From: an uncultured Pelagibacteraceae bacterium
Lineage (GTDB): Bacteria; Pseudomonadota; Alphaproteobacteria; Pelagibacterales; Pelagibacteraceae
NCBI GenBank assembly: GCA_902626045.1
Contig: CACODU010000002.1
Coordinates: 1-55,051, forward strand
DNA length: 55,051 bases
Direction: 5' to 3'
A program made the translations under genes and the position numbers. The notes beneath the pieces are model-generated. The model worked only from the letters and a program-made list of their open reading frames with translations. It did no database searches and had not been told where the DNA came from. Positions 18,665-27,977 of this stretch are shown here, in pieces (position 1 is the stretch's first letter; each line of letters starts with the position of its first letter).

Positions 18665-19385
18665 TTTTACTCCTAGCTATTTTTAAAAATGTATCTTCTA
18701 AGCTTTGTCTTCCATGTTTTTTTATTAATTGATCACATGTTCCACTGTCTACAATCTTGCCTTGCTTCATCATAATTACTTTGTTACACAATCTTTCTAC
18801 TTCCCTCATATTATGTGATGCCAAAAGTACCGTAAGTTCATTTTTTTTTTTATATTTTTCAATATATTCTCTTACAAAATCTCCTACATCAGGATCTAAA
18901 CTCGCAGTTGGTTCATCCAAAAATAATAATTTGGGTTTGTTGATTAGTGATTTAGCAAGTGCCACTCTATTTTTTTGACCCGAGGAAAGTTCACCAGTTT
19001 TTTTCTCTAAAAATTTTTTTAAATTTAAATCTTCGACCATTTCTTCAACTCTTTTTTTAATCTCTTTTACACCATATAACCTGGCATAAACTTCAAGATT
19101 TTGCTTTACGGTAAGTTTTTTAGGCAATTCAATATACGGAGAAGCAAAATTCATCAGACTTAATAATTTAATTCTGTTTTCAGAATTTAAATTAATACCA
19201 TTGATTAAAATTTCACCCTTTGTAGGTGTAATTAATCCTAACATCATCCCAATAGAAGTAGTTTTTCCACATCCGTTAGGGCCAAGTAAACCCAAGGTAC
19301 TATTTTTATCAATTTCAAAACTTATATTATCAACAGCAATCGTAGACTTAAAATTTTTTGAGAGATTTTTTACTATTAGTTTCAT
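18651..19385 (-). CDS. ABC exporter ATP-binding protein
   Basis: The 244-aa ATPase shows Walker A 'GPNGCGKTTSIGMMLGL', signature 'ELSSGQKNRVALAKSL', Walker B 'PKLLFLDEPTASLDP' and the H-loop 'LLASHNMREV'. The fold and size match ABC-2 exporters of the CcmA/NodI type. It starts directly next to the sua5 stop and overlaps the permease, so sua5-ATPase-permease-oxygenase-FkbM-GT17 may be a single minus-strand transcript. Confidence 0.93.
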   Translation of the reverse strand: MKLIVKNLSKNFKSTIAVDNISFEIDKNSTLGLLGPNGCGKTTSIGMMLGLITPTKGEILINGINLNSENRIKLLSLMNFASPYIELPKKLTVKQNLEVYARLYGVKEIKKRVEEMVEDLNLKKFLEKKTGELSSGQKNRVALAKSLINKPKLLFLDEPTASLDPDVGDFVREYIEKYKKKNELTVLLASHNMREVERLCNKVIMMKQGKIVDSGTCDQLIKKHGRQSLEDTFLKIARSKNELK

Positions 19386-20342
19386 TTATGAATTTGAAGC
19401 ACGTTTTATCCTATCATTTATCGCAACACCAGAACCTTTATTGGGTATTTTAGCAATTTGAATTTTTTTATATCCTTTTTTTTTAATTAATCTAAAAGTT
19501 TTATATAAGTTTGACGCAGCTATATTTAAATTTTGATCTTTACTTAAACTAAAAAAATTTTTTTTATTTTTAAATTTTTTACCTAGATAAATGAAAGCAC
19601 TTTTTCCATCATATTTTTTTTGATTAATTAATACAGGTATCCCAGGTGAATAATGTTTTTTTGTCATACCTGGAGATTTTATACCTCTGCTACGTATATC
19701 TTTATTTATCTTTAACTTAAGAGTTTTTTCAATGGAATTTTTATCTATTCTACCAGGTCTTAGAATTTTTGGGTAAGAGGTTAAATCAACAACAGTTGAC
19801 TCTATTCCTATCTTAGAAACGCCACCATCTATTATCAATGAAATTTTTTTTTGAAATTCTTCATAAACATCTTCGGCGCTCACAGGACTAACACCTGAAG
19901 ACTTATTAGCACTTGGCATCGCTAAAGGAAAATCTATTTCTTTTAATATCGATCTTAAGATTTTATGCTTTGGGAAACGAACAGCTACAGTTTTGAGTTT
20001 AGCTAATGAAAAAGGGTGGACATTAGAATTAGCTTTTTTTTTTAAAATAAATGTAATTGGTCCAGGGCAAAATTTTTTATAAAGCTTGAAAAAATATTTA
20101 TTAGTAATTATATCTTTTTTCGCATCATTAAAATTATAATAATGTATAATTAAAGGGTTGAATTTCGGCCTAGCTTTCATTTGAAATATTTTCATAATTG
20201 AATTTTTTGAATAGGCATTTCCACCAAGTCCGTAAACAGTCTCAGTAGGTAAACCGACAACGTTACTTTTTTTCAAATAATTTACAGTTTTTTTTAGAGT
20301 TTTTTTGTTAAAAGTAAAAATATTTGAATAGCTATTTTTCAT
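19386..20342 (-). CDS. L-threonylcarbamoyladenylate synthase (Sua5/YwlC/YrdC family)
   Basis: The 318-aa protein makes threonylcarbamoyl-AMP, the first step of t6A37 modification of ANN-decoding tRNAs. The YrdC domain shows 'VVGLPTETVYGLGGNAYS', 'KARPKFNPLIIHYY', 'PGPITFILKK' and 'AVRFPKH'. A C-terminal Sua5-type domain follows after 'RSRGIKSPGMTKKHYSPGIPV', so it is the long two-domain Sua5 form rather than TsaC. It is divergent from xseB with only 21 nt between the starts. Confidence 0.93.
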   Translation of the reverse strand: MKNSYSNIFTFNKKTLKKTVNYLKKSNVVGLPTETVYGLGGNAYSKNSIMKIFQMKARPKFNPLIIHYYNFNDAKKDIITNKYFFKLYKKFCPGPITFILKKKANSNVHPFSLAKLKTVAVRFPKHKILRSILKEIDFPLAMPSANKSSGVSPVSAEDVYEEFQKKISLIIDGGVSKIGIESTVVDLTSYPKILRPGRIDKNSIEKTLKLKINKDIRSRGIKSPGMTKKHYSPGIPVLINQKKYDGKSAFIYLGKKFKNKKNFFSLSKDQNLNIAASNLYKTFRLIKKKGYKKIQIAKIPNKGSGVAINDRIKRASNS

Positions 20343-20363
20343 AATGTAATTATTATTTATTAG

Positions 20364-20564
20364 ATGAAAAATGAAAATATTCTAGCTGATATTAAAAGTA
20401 AATCATTAAAAGAGTCCCGAGAGGAAATTAATAGAATTTTAAGCAAATTAGAAAACAAAGAGACAAGTTTAGAGGAATCTTTTAGTGATTATCAAAGACT
20501 TATTCAACTCAATAAACATGTAGATAATTTATTCAAAAAGAAATTTAAAGAAATTTTAGAATGA
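20364..20564 (+). CDS. xseB: Exodeoxyribonuclease VII small subunit
   Basis: A 66-aa helical protein with the XseB pattern 'SREEINRILSKLENKETSLEESFSDYQRLIQLNKHVDNLF'. XseB binds several-to-one to XseA in exonuclease VII. The order xseB-ispA-dxs is a widely conserved string and supports the assignment. Small size and the tight 7-nt gap to ispA suggest translational coupling. Confidence 0.9.
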   Translation: MKNENILADIKSKSLKESREEINRILSKLENKETSLEESFSDYQRLIQLNKHVDNLFKKKFKEILE

Positions 20565-20571
20565 AAAGTAA

Positions 20572-21444
20572 ATGATGAAAAAAAAATTATCTAGAAATGC
20601 AAAAAAAATAGATCAATTTTTAATAAAATTTTTGAAAAGACAAAAATCTTTGCTGGTTGAACCAATGAAATATGGTGTCATATCTGGTGGAAAAAAAATC
20701 AGATCAACAATAATTTATGACACTGGTAAGATATTTAATGTTGAAGAAAAAAAACTATTAAATATTTGTGCAGCAGTTGAGTGCATTCATTCTTATTCTT
20801 TAATACATGATGATTTACCTTGTATGGATGATGATATAATAAGAAGAGGAAAACCATCAGCACATATAAAATTTGGAGAAGCTTCAGCTGTATTAGCGGG
20901 TAATTGTCTACTCACATTAGCATTTGAAATAATAGCTGATAAAAAATATTTAATTAATTCTTCTATGAAAAATGAAATTATAAGATCACTAGCAAAATGC
21001 TCAGGACATACAGGTATTGCAGGAGGACAAGAACTAGATCTAAAATTTGAAAACAAAAAAAAAAATATTAATCAAGTTATTGATATGCAAATTAAAAAAA
21101 CCGGAAAACTATTTAGTTTTTGTTTGTATGCCGTCGGTGTTATAGCAAAAAGGAGTAATAAAGAAAAATTTTTTTTAAGCAGTCTTGGAGATGAAATTGG
21201 TTTATTATTTCAGTTAGCTGATGACTTTTTAGATAAGAAAGGCTCTAAGAAGTTGATTGGAAAACCAGTTAAAAAAGACAGTAAAAAAGGTAAATCGACT
21301 TTATTAAGTCTAATGGGAGAAAAAAAAGCTTATTCATATGCTTATAATTTAAAAAAAAAAATATTGCGTAAATTAGAAAATCATGGAAAAAAAGCTAACG
21401 AACTAATTAATACAATTGAATTTATATTAGAAAGACAATTTTAA
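20572..21444 (+). CDS. ispA: Short-chain polyprenyl diphosphate synthase (farnesyl/geranylgeranyl type)
   Basis: This 290-aa trans-prenyltransferase carries the first Asp-rich motif in the bacterial FPP form '[19 protein letters not shown]' and the second '[22 protein letters not shown]'. '[12 protein letters not shown]' is the usual N-terminal substrate segment. It condenses IPP with DMAPP/GPP in the cytoplasm. It sits between xseB and dxs and shares one base with dxs. Its products would feed quinone, undecaprenyl and possibly retinal precursors for the proteorhodopsin in this window. Confidence 0.92.
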   Translation: MMKKKLSRNAKKIDQFLIKFLKRQKSLLVEPMKYGVISGGKKIRSTIIYDTGKIFNVEEKKLLNICAAVECIHSYSLIHDDLPCMDDDIIRRGKPSAHIKFGEASAVLAGNCLLTLAFEIIADKKYLINSSMKNEIIRSLAKCSGHTGIAGGQELDLKFENKKKNINQVIDMQIKKTGKLFSFCLYAVGVIAKRSNKEKFFLSSLGDEIGLLFQLADDFLDKKGSKKLIGKPVKKDSKKGKSTLLSLMGEKKAYSYAYNLKKKILRKLENHGKKANELINTIEFILERQF

Positions 21445-23363
21445 TGGGTAGACTTATTAAACAAATAAATTTTCCAGCCGATTTAAGAAAATTTAAAAAA
21501 AAAGATCTTAGACAAATTTCTGATGAACTAAGAGATGAACTGATAGATATTGTTTCTGAAACTGGCGGCCATCTGGGTGCAGGACTAGGAGTTATTGAGT
21601 TAACCATAGCCTTACATTATGTATTTAATACTCCTAAAGACAAATTAGTTTGGGATGTTAGTCATCAGTGTTATCCACATAAAATTATAACTGGTCGCAG
21701 AGATAGAATTAAAACGTTAAGACAGGGTGGTGGTTTATCCGGATTTACAAAAAGAACAGAGAGTGAATATGATCCCTTTGGAGCAGCACACAGTTCAACC
21801 TCTATTTCTTCAACACTGGGAATGGCAGTTGCAAAAAAATTATCAAACAACAATAACAATGTGATTGCAGTTATTGGCGATGGAGCGATGAGTGCTGGTA
21901 TGGCATATGAAGCTATGAATAATGCTGGTGCATTGAAATCAAAATTAATTGTTATTTTAAATGATAACGATATGTCTATTGCAAGACCCGTAGGTGCTAT
22001 GAGTAAATATTTAGCGAAACTTCTATCAGGTAAATTATATTTTAGTTTTAGAGAAACGATTAAAATGGTTATTTCTGCTTTTTCAAAAAGGTTTAGTCAA
22101 AAAGCAGGTAGAGCAGAGGATTTACTTAGAAATATTGTAACCGGTGGAACTCTATTTAGTGAGTTAGGTTTTTACTATGTAGGCCCAATCGATGGACATG
22201 ATGTTGAAAATTTAGTTCAGATTTTTGAAAATGTTAAAAATTCAAATCATCAAGGACCTGTATTAGTTCATGTAAGAACACAAAAAGGAAAAGGTTATAA
22301 ACCTGCCGAAGACTCAGGTGATAAATATCATGGAGTATCTAAATTTAATGTTTCAACAGGAGAACAAACAAAATTAAAATCTAATATCCCATCATATACA
22401 AAGGTTTTTGCCGAAACTTTAATAAAACATGCTGAACAAGACACAAAAATCATCGGCATTACAGGGGCAATGCCTTCAGGAACTGGACTAAATATTTTTG
22501 AAAAAAAATTTCCAGATAGGACTTTTGATGTAGGGATAGCGGAGCAACACGCAGTTACTTTTGCAGCTGGATTAGCTACTGAAGGGTATAAACCTTATGC
22601 AGCAATTTATTCTACTTTTCTTCAAAGAGCATATGATCAAGTAGTCCATGATGTAGCGCTACAATCACTACCAGTAAGATTTGCCATAGATCGAGCAGGA
22701 TTAGTTGGTGCAGATGGACCAACTCATGCCGGTTCCTTTGATATAACTTATTTGTCAACTTTACCTAACTTTGTTGTTATGGCTGCTAGTGATGAAGCTG
22801 AGCTTGTTAAGATGATTAACACCTCAGTAAATATTAATGATCGCCCCTCAGCTTTCAGATATCCTAGAGGAAACGGGATTGGAATTGAATTACCATCAAT
22901 TAATGAAACTTTAGAGATTGGAAAAGGAAGAGTAATTAAAGAAGGAAAAAAAGTAGCTATATTAAATTTTGGAAACCGGTTGGAAGAATGTAAAAAAGCT
23001 TCAGACAAACTTCATCAAAAAGGTATTGATTGCACTATTATTGATGCAAGATTTGCAAAACCTTTAGATGAAAAATTAATTATGGAAATTGCTTCAAATC
23101 ACGAAGTATTGTTAACTATCGAAGAAGGTTCTGTTGGTGGATTCGGTTCTCATGTTATGCAGCTTTTATCAGATAGAGGAGTGTTTGATAGAGGTTTAAA
23201 ATTTAGATCCATGATTTTACCAGATATTTTTATTGACCAAGATACGCCAAAGAAAATGTATGAAATTGCAGGTCTAGACAGTGTATCTATAGCCGATAAA
23301 GTTGAAGAGACGCTAAACTCTAATATAATTCTAGCAAAAAATAAAAATAAAATTTCTAATTAA
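21444..23363 (+). CDS. dxs: 1-deoxy-D-xylulose-5-phosphate synthase
   Basis: Dxs (639 aa) is the first enzyme of the MEP isoprenoid pathway and uses TPP to join pyruvate and glyceraldehyde-3-phosphate. Motifs: '[15 protein letters not shown]', the TPP motif '[20 protein letters not shown]', '[17 protein letters not shown]' with the catalytic Glu, and '[13 protein letters not shown]'. Length is typical. It overlaps ispA by 1 nt, and its stop overlaps the aroC stop by 4 nt. Confidence 0.98.
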   Translation: MGRLIKQINFPADLRKFKKKDLRQISDELRDELIDIVSETGGHLGAGLGVIELTIALHYVFNTPKDKLVWDVSHQCYPHKIITGRRDRIKTLRQGGGLSGFTKRTESEYDPFGAAHSSTSISSTLGMAVAKKLSNNNNNVIAVIGDGAMSAGMAYEAMNNAGALKSKLIVILNDNDMSIARPVGAMSKYLAKLLSGKLYFSFRETIKMVISAFSKRFSQKAGRAEDLLRNIVTGGTLFSELGFYYVGPIDGHDVENLVQIFENVKNSNHQGPVLVHVRTQKGKGYKPAEDSGDKYHGVSKFNVSTGEQTKLKSNIPSYTKVFAETLIKHAEQDTKIIGITGAMPSGTGLNIFEKKFPDRTFDVGIAEQHAVTFAAGLATEGYKPYAAIYSTFLQRAYDQVVHDVALQSLPVRFAIDRAGLVGADGPTHAGSFDITYLSTLPNFVVMAASDEAELVKMINTSVNINDRPSAFRYPRGNGIGIELPSINETLEIGKGRVIKEGKKVAILNFGNRLEECKKASDKLHQKGIDCTIIDARFAKPLDEKLIMEIASNHEVLLTIEEGSVGGFGSHVMQLLSDRGVFDRGLKFRSMILPDIFIDQDTPKKMYEIAGLDSVSIADKVEETLNSNIILAKNKNKISN

Positions 23364-24442
23364 CCACACTGTGCCCTATGCATTAATAAGTGGTCAAGCA
23401 AAACACAATTAATCATTGCTTCACCGATAGGTACTGCTCTAATTCCTACGCATGGATCATGACGTCCTTTAACAGAAATATTTGTATTCTTACCTTTTTT
23501 ATCGATAGTTTCCCTTCTCGTTAAAATAGATGAAGTTGGTTTCACCGCAAAGGATGCAACAATATCTTGACCCGATGAAATTCCTCCAAGAATTCCACCG
23601 GCATGATTAGTTTTAAATTTTATTTTTCCTGAACTTTTTCTAATTTCGTCAGAGTTTTCTTCACCGCTTAAAAATGCGGCGTTCATACCTGATCCTATAT
23701 TCACACCTTTTACTGCATTGATACTCATTAATGCTGCTGAAATATCAGTATCAAGTTTTGAATAGATAGGCGCTCCCAAACCAACTGGAATTCCAGTAGC
23801 TCTCAATTCAATTATTGCACCACAGGATGATCCTGATTTTCTTACGGCTAAAAGATATTTTTCCCATAACTTAACTGATTTTTTGTCGGGACAGAAAAAA
23901 GGATTCTTTCTTATCTCCGTATTATTCCAATTTGATCTATCACATGACATTAAACCTAATTGAGTCACAGCACCTATAACACTAAATTTTTTACCTAAAA
24001 TTTCTTTTAGCACAACACGAGCCACAGCACCTGCCGCAACTCTACTAGCGGTTTCTCTAGCAGATTGACGACCGCCCCCTCTAAAATCTCGAATACCGTA
24101 TTTTTTAAAATAAGTATAATCAGCATGTCCAGGTCTGAACTTATTTTTGATAGACTCGTAGTCTCTAGATTTCTTATCTTCATTATGAATAATAATTGAA
24201 ATAGGCGTACCTGTTGTTTTGCCTTGAAAGACACCTGACAAAATAATTGCTTTGTCTGGCTCTTTCCTTTGAGTAGTAAATTTAGACTGCCCAGGTCTTC
24301 TTCTATCCATATCAGCCTGAATATCTTTTTCAGTTAGCGGAATATTTGGGGGACAGCCATCAATCACACAGCCTATGGCCGGACCGTGAGACTCTCCCCA
24401 AGTTGTAAAACGGAATATTTTTCCAAAAGTATTAAAAGACAT
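23360..24442 (-). CDS. aroC: Chorismate synthase
   Basis: AroC (360 aa) converts EPSP to chorismate using reduced FMN. Diagnostic segments are '[21 protein letters not shown]', '[16 protein letters not shown]', '[31 protein letters not shown]' and '[18 protein letters not shown]'. Length fits. It is convergent with dxs and divergent from pdxH, with 34 nt between the two starts. Confidence 0.98.
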   Translation of the reverse strand: MSFNTFGKIFRFTTWGESHGPAIGCVIDGCPPNIPLTEKDIQADMDRRRPGQSKFTTQRKEPDKAIILSGVFQGKTTGTPISIIIHNEDKKSRDYESIKNKFRPGHADYTYFKKYGIRDFRGGGRQSARETASRVAAGAVARVVLKEILGKKFSVIGAVTQLGLMSCDRSNWNNTEIRKNPFFCPDKKSVKLWEKYLLAVRKSGSSCGAIIELRATGIPVGLGAPIYSKLDTDISAALMSINAVKGVNIGSGMNAAFLSGEENSDEIRKSSGKIKFKTNHAGGILGGISSGQDIVASFAVKPTSSILTRRETIDKKGKNTNISVKGRHDPCVGIRAVPIGEAMINCVLLDHLLMHRAQCG

Positions 24443-24476
24443 AAGTAAATAATGTATAGTTTATTTTAATAAATAT

Positions 24477-25109
24477 ATGAATCAAAAAAATGGCAAAAAT
24501 TCTCTAGGTATAGACAGTTGTTTTGAAGATCTGGACAATCCAATAGAATTATTTAAAAAATGGTTTGCTAAGGCTGAGAAGACTGAAATTAACGATCCAA
24601 ATGCGGTAGCAGTTGCTACTTCTAATAAAGATAATCAGCCCAATGTTAGAATGGTCTTATTAAAAGGTTTGAGTAATAAAGGCTTTGTTTTTTATACTAA
24701 TTTTAATAGCAAAAAAGGAATTGAGTTAAAGGAAAATCTTAAGGCATCGATGTGTTTTCATTGGAAAAGTTTGAGACGTCAGGTCAGAGTAATTGGAAGC
24801 GTAGAGGAAGTTTCAAAAAAAGAAGCAGATGATTATTATAACTCCAGACCATATAAAAATCGAATAGGCGCTTGGGCATCTTCACAATCACAAACTTTAG
24901 AGAGAAGAAATACTTTTTTAGAAAAGATAAAAGAATTTGAAAAAAGATATCCTGATGAAAACAATGTGCCAAGACCACCGCATTGGTCCGGATGGAGAGT
25001 TCTGCCAGATGAGATTGAATTTTGGGTTGATGGAGAGGGAAGAATTCACGAGCGATTAAATTATAAAAATAAAAATGGGAAATGGGAAAAAGAACTTCTT
25101 TATCCTTAA
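24477..25109 (+). CDS. pdxH: Pyridoxamine 5'-phosphate oxidase
   Basis: PdxH (210 aa) oxidises pyridoxamine- or pyridoxine-5'-phosphate to PLP with FMN. Family segments are 'AVATSNKDNQPNVRMVLLKG', 'FVFYTNFNSKKGIELKENLKASMCFHWKSLRRQVRV', 'YYNSRPYKNRIGAWASSQS' and the C-terminal 'WSGWRVLPDEIEFW' and 'GRIHERLNYK'. The stop overlaps the stop of the convergent polyprenyl synthase gene. Confidence 0.97.
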   Translation: MNQKNGKNSLGIDSCFEDLDNPIELFKKWFAKAEKTEINDPNAVAVATSNKDNQPNVRMVLLKGLSNKGFVFYTNFNSKKGIELKENLKASMCFHWKSLRRQVRVIGSVEEVSKKEADDYYNSRPYKNRIGAWASSQSQTLERRNTFLEKIKEFEKRYPDENNVPRPPHWSGWRVLPDEIEFWVDGEGRIHERLNYKNKNGKWEKELLYP

Positions 25110-26119
25110 AAAGATCTATTTAAACTAAAGCTAGTTAAACTTTGCAAGATCCTTTTATCTTCACTATCTGGAAATATTGCTAAAGCATCATAAGAAACAT
25201 TAACAAAATATTCTGCCTTTTTTAAACTTGCCTCAACCGCTTTATATTTAAAAATTAAAGCTAACGTTTCACTAAAATCTTCCTCAGTTCTTTTATCTTT
25301 TTTCATTATTTCCGTCAAAAATTCCTTTTCCTCCTCGTTACCTTTTTGAAATATTGTAATAAGAGGTAGAGTTACTTTACCCTCATAAAAATCTTTTCCA
25401 ATTTCTTTACCAAAAAATTTTTCTTTAGCGTAATAATCGAGGGCATCATCTGCTATCTGAAAAGCAAGACCTAAATTTCTTCCATATGACTCTAATGCCT
25501 TTTTTTCTTTTTCGTTGCTTCCAGAAATACAAGCACCTGTTTTTGTTGACGCAGCAAAAAGAGCTGCAGTTTTTAAACTAATGATATCTATATATGTTTC
25601 CTCTAAAAGATCTGCTTCACCTTTATGTTGCAGTTGTAGCACTTCTCCTTGGGCTATTTTTGCGGAGGTTGATGACAGAAGTTGTAGCACTTCAAGATCT
25701 CCATCTTGCACCATAATTTCAAAACATCTACTTAAAAGATAATCTCCAACTAAAATTGATGATTGATTACCCCATATAGAATTAGTTGTTTTAACTCCTC
25801 TTCTTAATGAACTTTCATCGATTACATCATCATGTAGTAATGTTGCTGAGTGAATTAATTCTACACATGCTGCAAGATTAATATCTCTGACTTCTTCTTT
25901 GTACCCACTTAATTTAGCAGATTGTAAAGTCAACAATGCCCTTAATCTTTTACCACCTGATTTCAAATGATGCTCACTCATCTTCTTAATTAAATCAACA
26001 TTACTTTTAAGTTTATGCTCTATTAAGTTTTCAACTTTTTGCAATTTTGCTCCAAGCATATTTTTAAGATCGAGATATGCTGAGTTAGCAGACTTTTTTA
26101 GTGGTATTACTGATCCCAT
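25106..26119 (-). CDS. ispB: Long-chain all-trans polyprenyl diphosphate synthase (octaprenyl/decaprenyl type)
   Basis: This 337-aa prenyltransferase has 'KSGGKRLRALLTL', the first Asp-rich motif 'LLHDDVIDESSLRRG' and the second 'LAFQIADDALDYY' with 'GKDFYEGKVTLPLI'. The DDxxD spacing (unlike the DDxxxxD of the ispA-type gene) and size fit IspB/DdsA, which makes the ubiquinone side chain. Product chain length cannot be read from sequence by eye. It is divergent from the S49 peptidase across 145 nt. Confidence 0.9.
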   Translation of the reverse strand: MGSVIPLKKSANSAYLDLKNMLGAKLQKVENLIEHKLKSNVDLIKKMSEHHLKSGGKRLRALLTLQSAKLSGYKEEVRDINLAACVELIHSATLLHDDVIDESSLRRGVKTTNSIWGNQSSILVGDYLLSRCFEIMVQDGDLEVLQLLSSTSAKIAQGEVLQLQHKGEADLLEETYIDIISLKTAALFAASTKTGACISGSNEKEKKALESYGRNLGLAFQIADDALDYYAKEKFFGKEIGKDFYEGKVTLPLITIFQKGNEEEKEFLTEIMKKDKRTEEDFSETLALIFKYKAVEASLKKAEYFVNVSYDALAIFPDSEDKRILQSLTSFSLNRSF

Positions 26120-26182
26120 AGACTTTACTTACAATTGATTTTATTAATAATAAAATTTTAAATAGTAACGTGGTGACGCACC

Positions 26183-26188
26183 TATAAT
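26183..26188 (+). promoter_or_regulatory. Possible -10 element in the ispB / S49 peptidase divergent region
   Basis: The 145-nt divergent gap contains an exact TATAAT (26183-26188), 77 nt before the S49 peptidase start. No good -35 hexamer is visible 16-18 nt upstream. Just before it is a small hairpin (GGTG-acg-CACC). The rest of the gap is AT-rich without other clear structure. Confidence 0.25.
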
Positions 26189-26264
26189 TCAACTATAAGT
26201 AGCGTAATTTAATATTAAAATTTAATTTATTGCTGTTATAAGAATAATAACAATCATCTAAATT

Positions 26265-27077
26265 ATGTTTTCAATATTTAAAAAGAAAAAAATTGTTCCA
26301 CACGTAAGGCTTACCGGGGTTATCGGTTCAGCCGGAAGATTCAACAAAGGGATAGATCTAGCTGGTCAAAGAGAAATACTTAAAAAAGCATTCTCAATAA
26401 AAAAGATTACTCATGTTGCTATATCGATTAATTCTCCTGGAGGATCCCCAGTGCAATCGCATTTAATTTATAGCTACATCAGACAGTTAGCAGAAAAAAA
26501 CAAAGTCAAAGTGATTATATTTGCAGAAGATGTTGCTGCATCAGGTGGTTATTTAATTTCTTGTGCTGGTGACGAAATTTATGCAAATTCAAGTTCGATT
26601 ATTGGATCAATCGGGGTTATTTCTGCATCATTTGGATTTAAAGATTTGATAAAAAAAATTGGAGTTGAGAGAAGAGTTTATACTGCTGGAAAAAATAAAA
26701 GCACTCTAGACCCATTTGTAGATGAGAAAGAGGAAGATGTTAAAAGACTTAAGAATATTCAATTAGAATTGCATGCTGATTTCATAAAAGTTGTTGAAAC
26801 AAGCAGAGGCTCTAAACTTAAAGATCCTGAAAAAAATAATATTTTTACAGGAGAATTTTGGACGGGTAAAACTTCATTAAATCTCGGATTAATTGATGGA
26901 ATTGGAAACGCTGATCAAATTTTAAAAGAAAAATTCGGTGACAAAGTAATTATTAAAAACTTTGAAAAACCAAAAGGATTTATCGCAAGAAAACTATCTT
27001 CCTCAATGCAAGATCCCGTTGATAGACTAGCTAGTATTATTGAGGAAAAATCGATGTGGCAAAAATTTGGTTTGTAA
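26265..27077 (+). CDS. S49-family serine peptidase (short SppA/SohB-like)
   Basis: The 270-aa protein is a single S49 domain: 'VAISINSPGGSPVQSHLIYSYIRQL', then 'IIFAEDVAASGGYLISCAGDEIYAN' with the nucleophile Ser in 'AASGGY', 'SIIGSIGVIS' and the catalytic Lys region 'AGKNKSTLDPFVDEKEED'. S49 enzymes cut signal-peptide remnants or membrane proteins. Unlike SppA or SohB of E. coli, no clear N-terminal membrane anchor is visible, so it may be soluble or peripherally bound. glyQ starts right after its stop. Confidence 0.88.
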   Translation: MFSIFKKKKIVPHVRLTGVIGSAGRFNKGIDLAGQREILKKAFSIKKITHVAISINSPGGSPVQSHLIYSYIRQLAEKNKVKVIIFAEDVAASGGYLISCAGDEIYANSSSIIGSIGVISASFGFKDLIKKIGVERRVYTAGKNKSTLDPFVDEKEEDVKRLKNIQLELHADFIKVVETSRGSKLKDPEKNNIFTGEFWTGKTSLNLGLIDGIGNADQILKEKFGDKVIIKNFEKPKGFIARKLSSSMQDPVDRLASIIEEKSMWQKFGL

Positions 27078-27974
27078 ATGCCAGTTAAAAAAAAAGTGGA
27101 AAAAAAAATATCTAAAAAATTAAATTTTTTGTCTTTTCAAGATATAATCATGAATCTACAAAAATTCTGGGGTAAAAATGGATGTGTAATTTTACAACCT
27201 TATGATATGGAAGTTGGAGCTGGGACTTTTCATCCAGCAACTACTTTAAGATCTCTTGGACCAAAGCCCTGGAAGGCCGCTTATGTTCAACCATCAAGAA
27301 GACCAACAGATGGAAGATATGGTGAAAATCCAAATCGGTTACAGCACTATTATCAATATCAAGTAATTATAAAACCATCTCCTAAAAATATTAAACATCT
27401 TTATCTTAAAAGCTTAGCTACTATTGGTATTGATGTGAAAAATCATGATATTCGTTTTGTTGAAGATGATTGGGAAAGTCCAACCTTAGGAGCAGCAGGT
27501 TTAGGTTGGGAGGTTTGGTGTGATGGAATGGAAATAACTCAATTTACATACTTTCAACAAATGACAGGCATTGAATGTAAACCCGTTCCTGTAGAAATTA
27601 CATATGGTCTTGAAAGGTTATGTATGTTTGTTCAAGGAAAAAATAATGTTTTTGATCTTGATTGGAATAATGAAGGTGTAAAATATAAAGAAGTTTTCTA
27701 TCAAGCCGAAAAAGAATTTTCTGCTTATAACTTTGAGTTAGCAAATACTGACACTCTACTTAAAAATTTTGAGAACACTGAAAATGAGTGTAAATCTTTA
27801 CTTGAAAAAAAACTCTCATTACCAGCTTACGATCAATGTCTAAAAGCAAGTCATATTTTTAACTTGTTAGATGCCCGAGGAATTATAGGTGTTGCAGAAA
27901 GGACAGGTTATATAACTAGAATTAGAGAACTTGCAAAAGGATGTGGTGCATTGTGGTTAAGCTCACAAACTTAA
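27078..27974 (+). CDS. glyQ: Glycyl-tRNA synthetase alpha subunit
   Basis: GlyQ (298 aa) holds the class II catalytic core of the tetrameric bacterial GlyRS. Motifs are '[40 protein letters not shown]', '[21 protein letters not shown]' and '[25 protein letters not shown]'. A lysine-rich N-terminal tail of about 17 residues precedes the usual start. It is directly upstream of glyS with 3 nt between. Confidence 0.97.
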   Translation: MPVKKKVEKKISKKLNFLSFQDIIMNLQKFWGKNGCVILQPYDMEVGAGTFHPATTLRSLGPKPWKAAYVQPSRRPTDGRYGENPNRLQHYYQYQVIIKPSPKNIKHLYLKSLATIGIDVKNHDIRFVEDDWESPTLGAAGLGWEVWCDGMEITQFTYFQQMTGIECKPVPVEITYGLERLCMFVQGKNNVFDLDWNNEGVKYKEVFYQAEKEFSAYNFELANTDTLLKNFENTENECKSLLEKKLSLPAYDQCLKASHIFNLLDARGIIGVAERTGYITRIRELAKGCGALWLSSQT

Positions 27975-27977
27975 ATT

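Noticed and set aside
15333-19385. tRNA-Arg as an att site for the surface cluster
   Set aside because: I looked for a second copy of the tRNA-Arg 3' end (CCTATCCGGCGCACCA) in the window and saw none, so integration at this tRNA is not supported by a repeat.
26120-26264. Riboswitch or small RNA in the 145-nt gap between ispB and the S49 peptidase
   Set aside because: Only a 4-bp hairpin and a TATAAT are visible. No glycine or SAM riboswitch core was recognised, and glyQ itself has no leader space.
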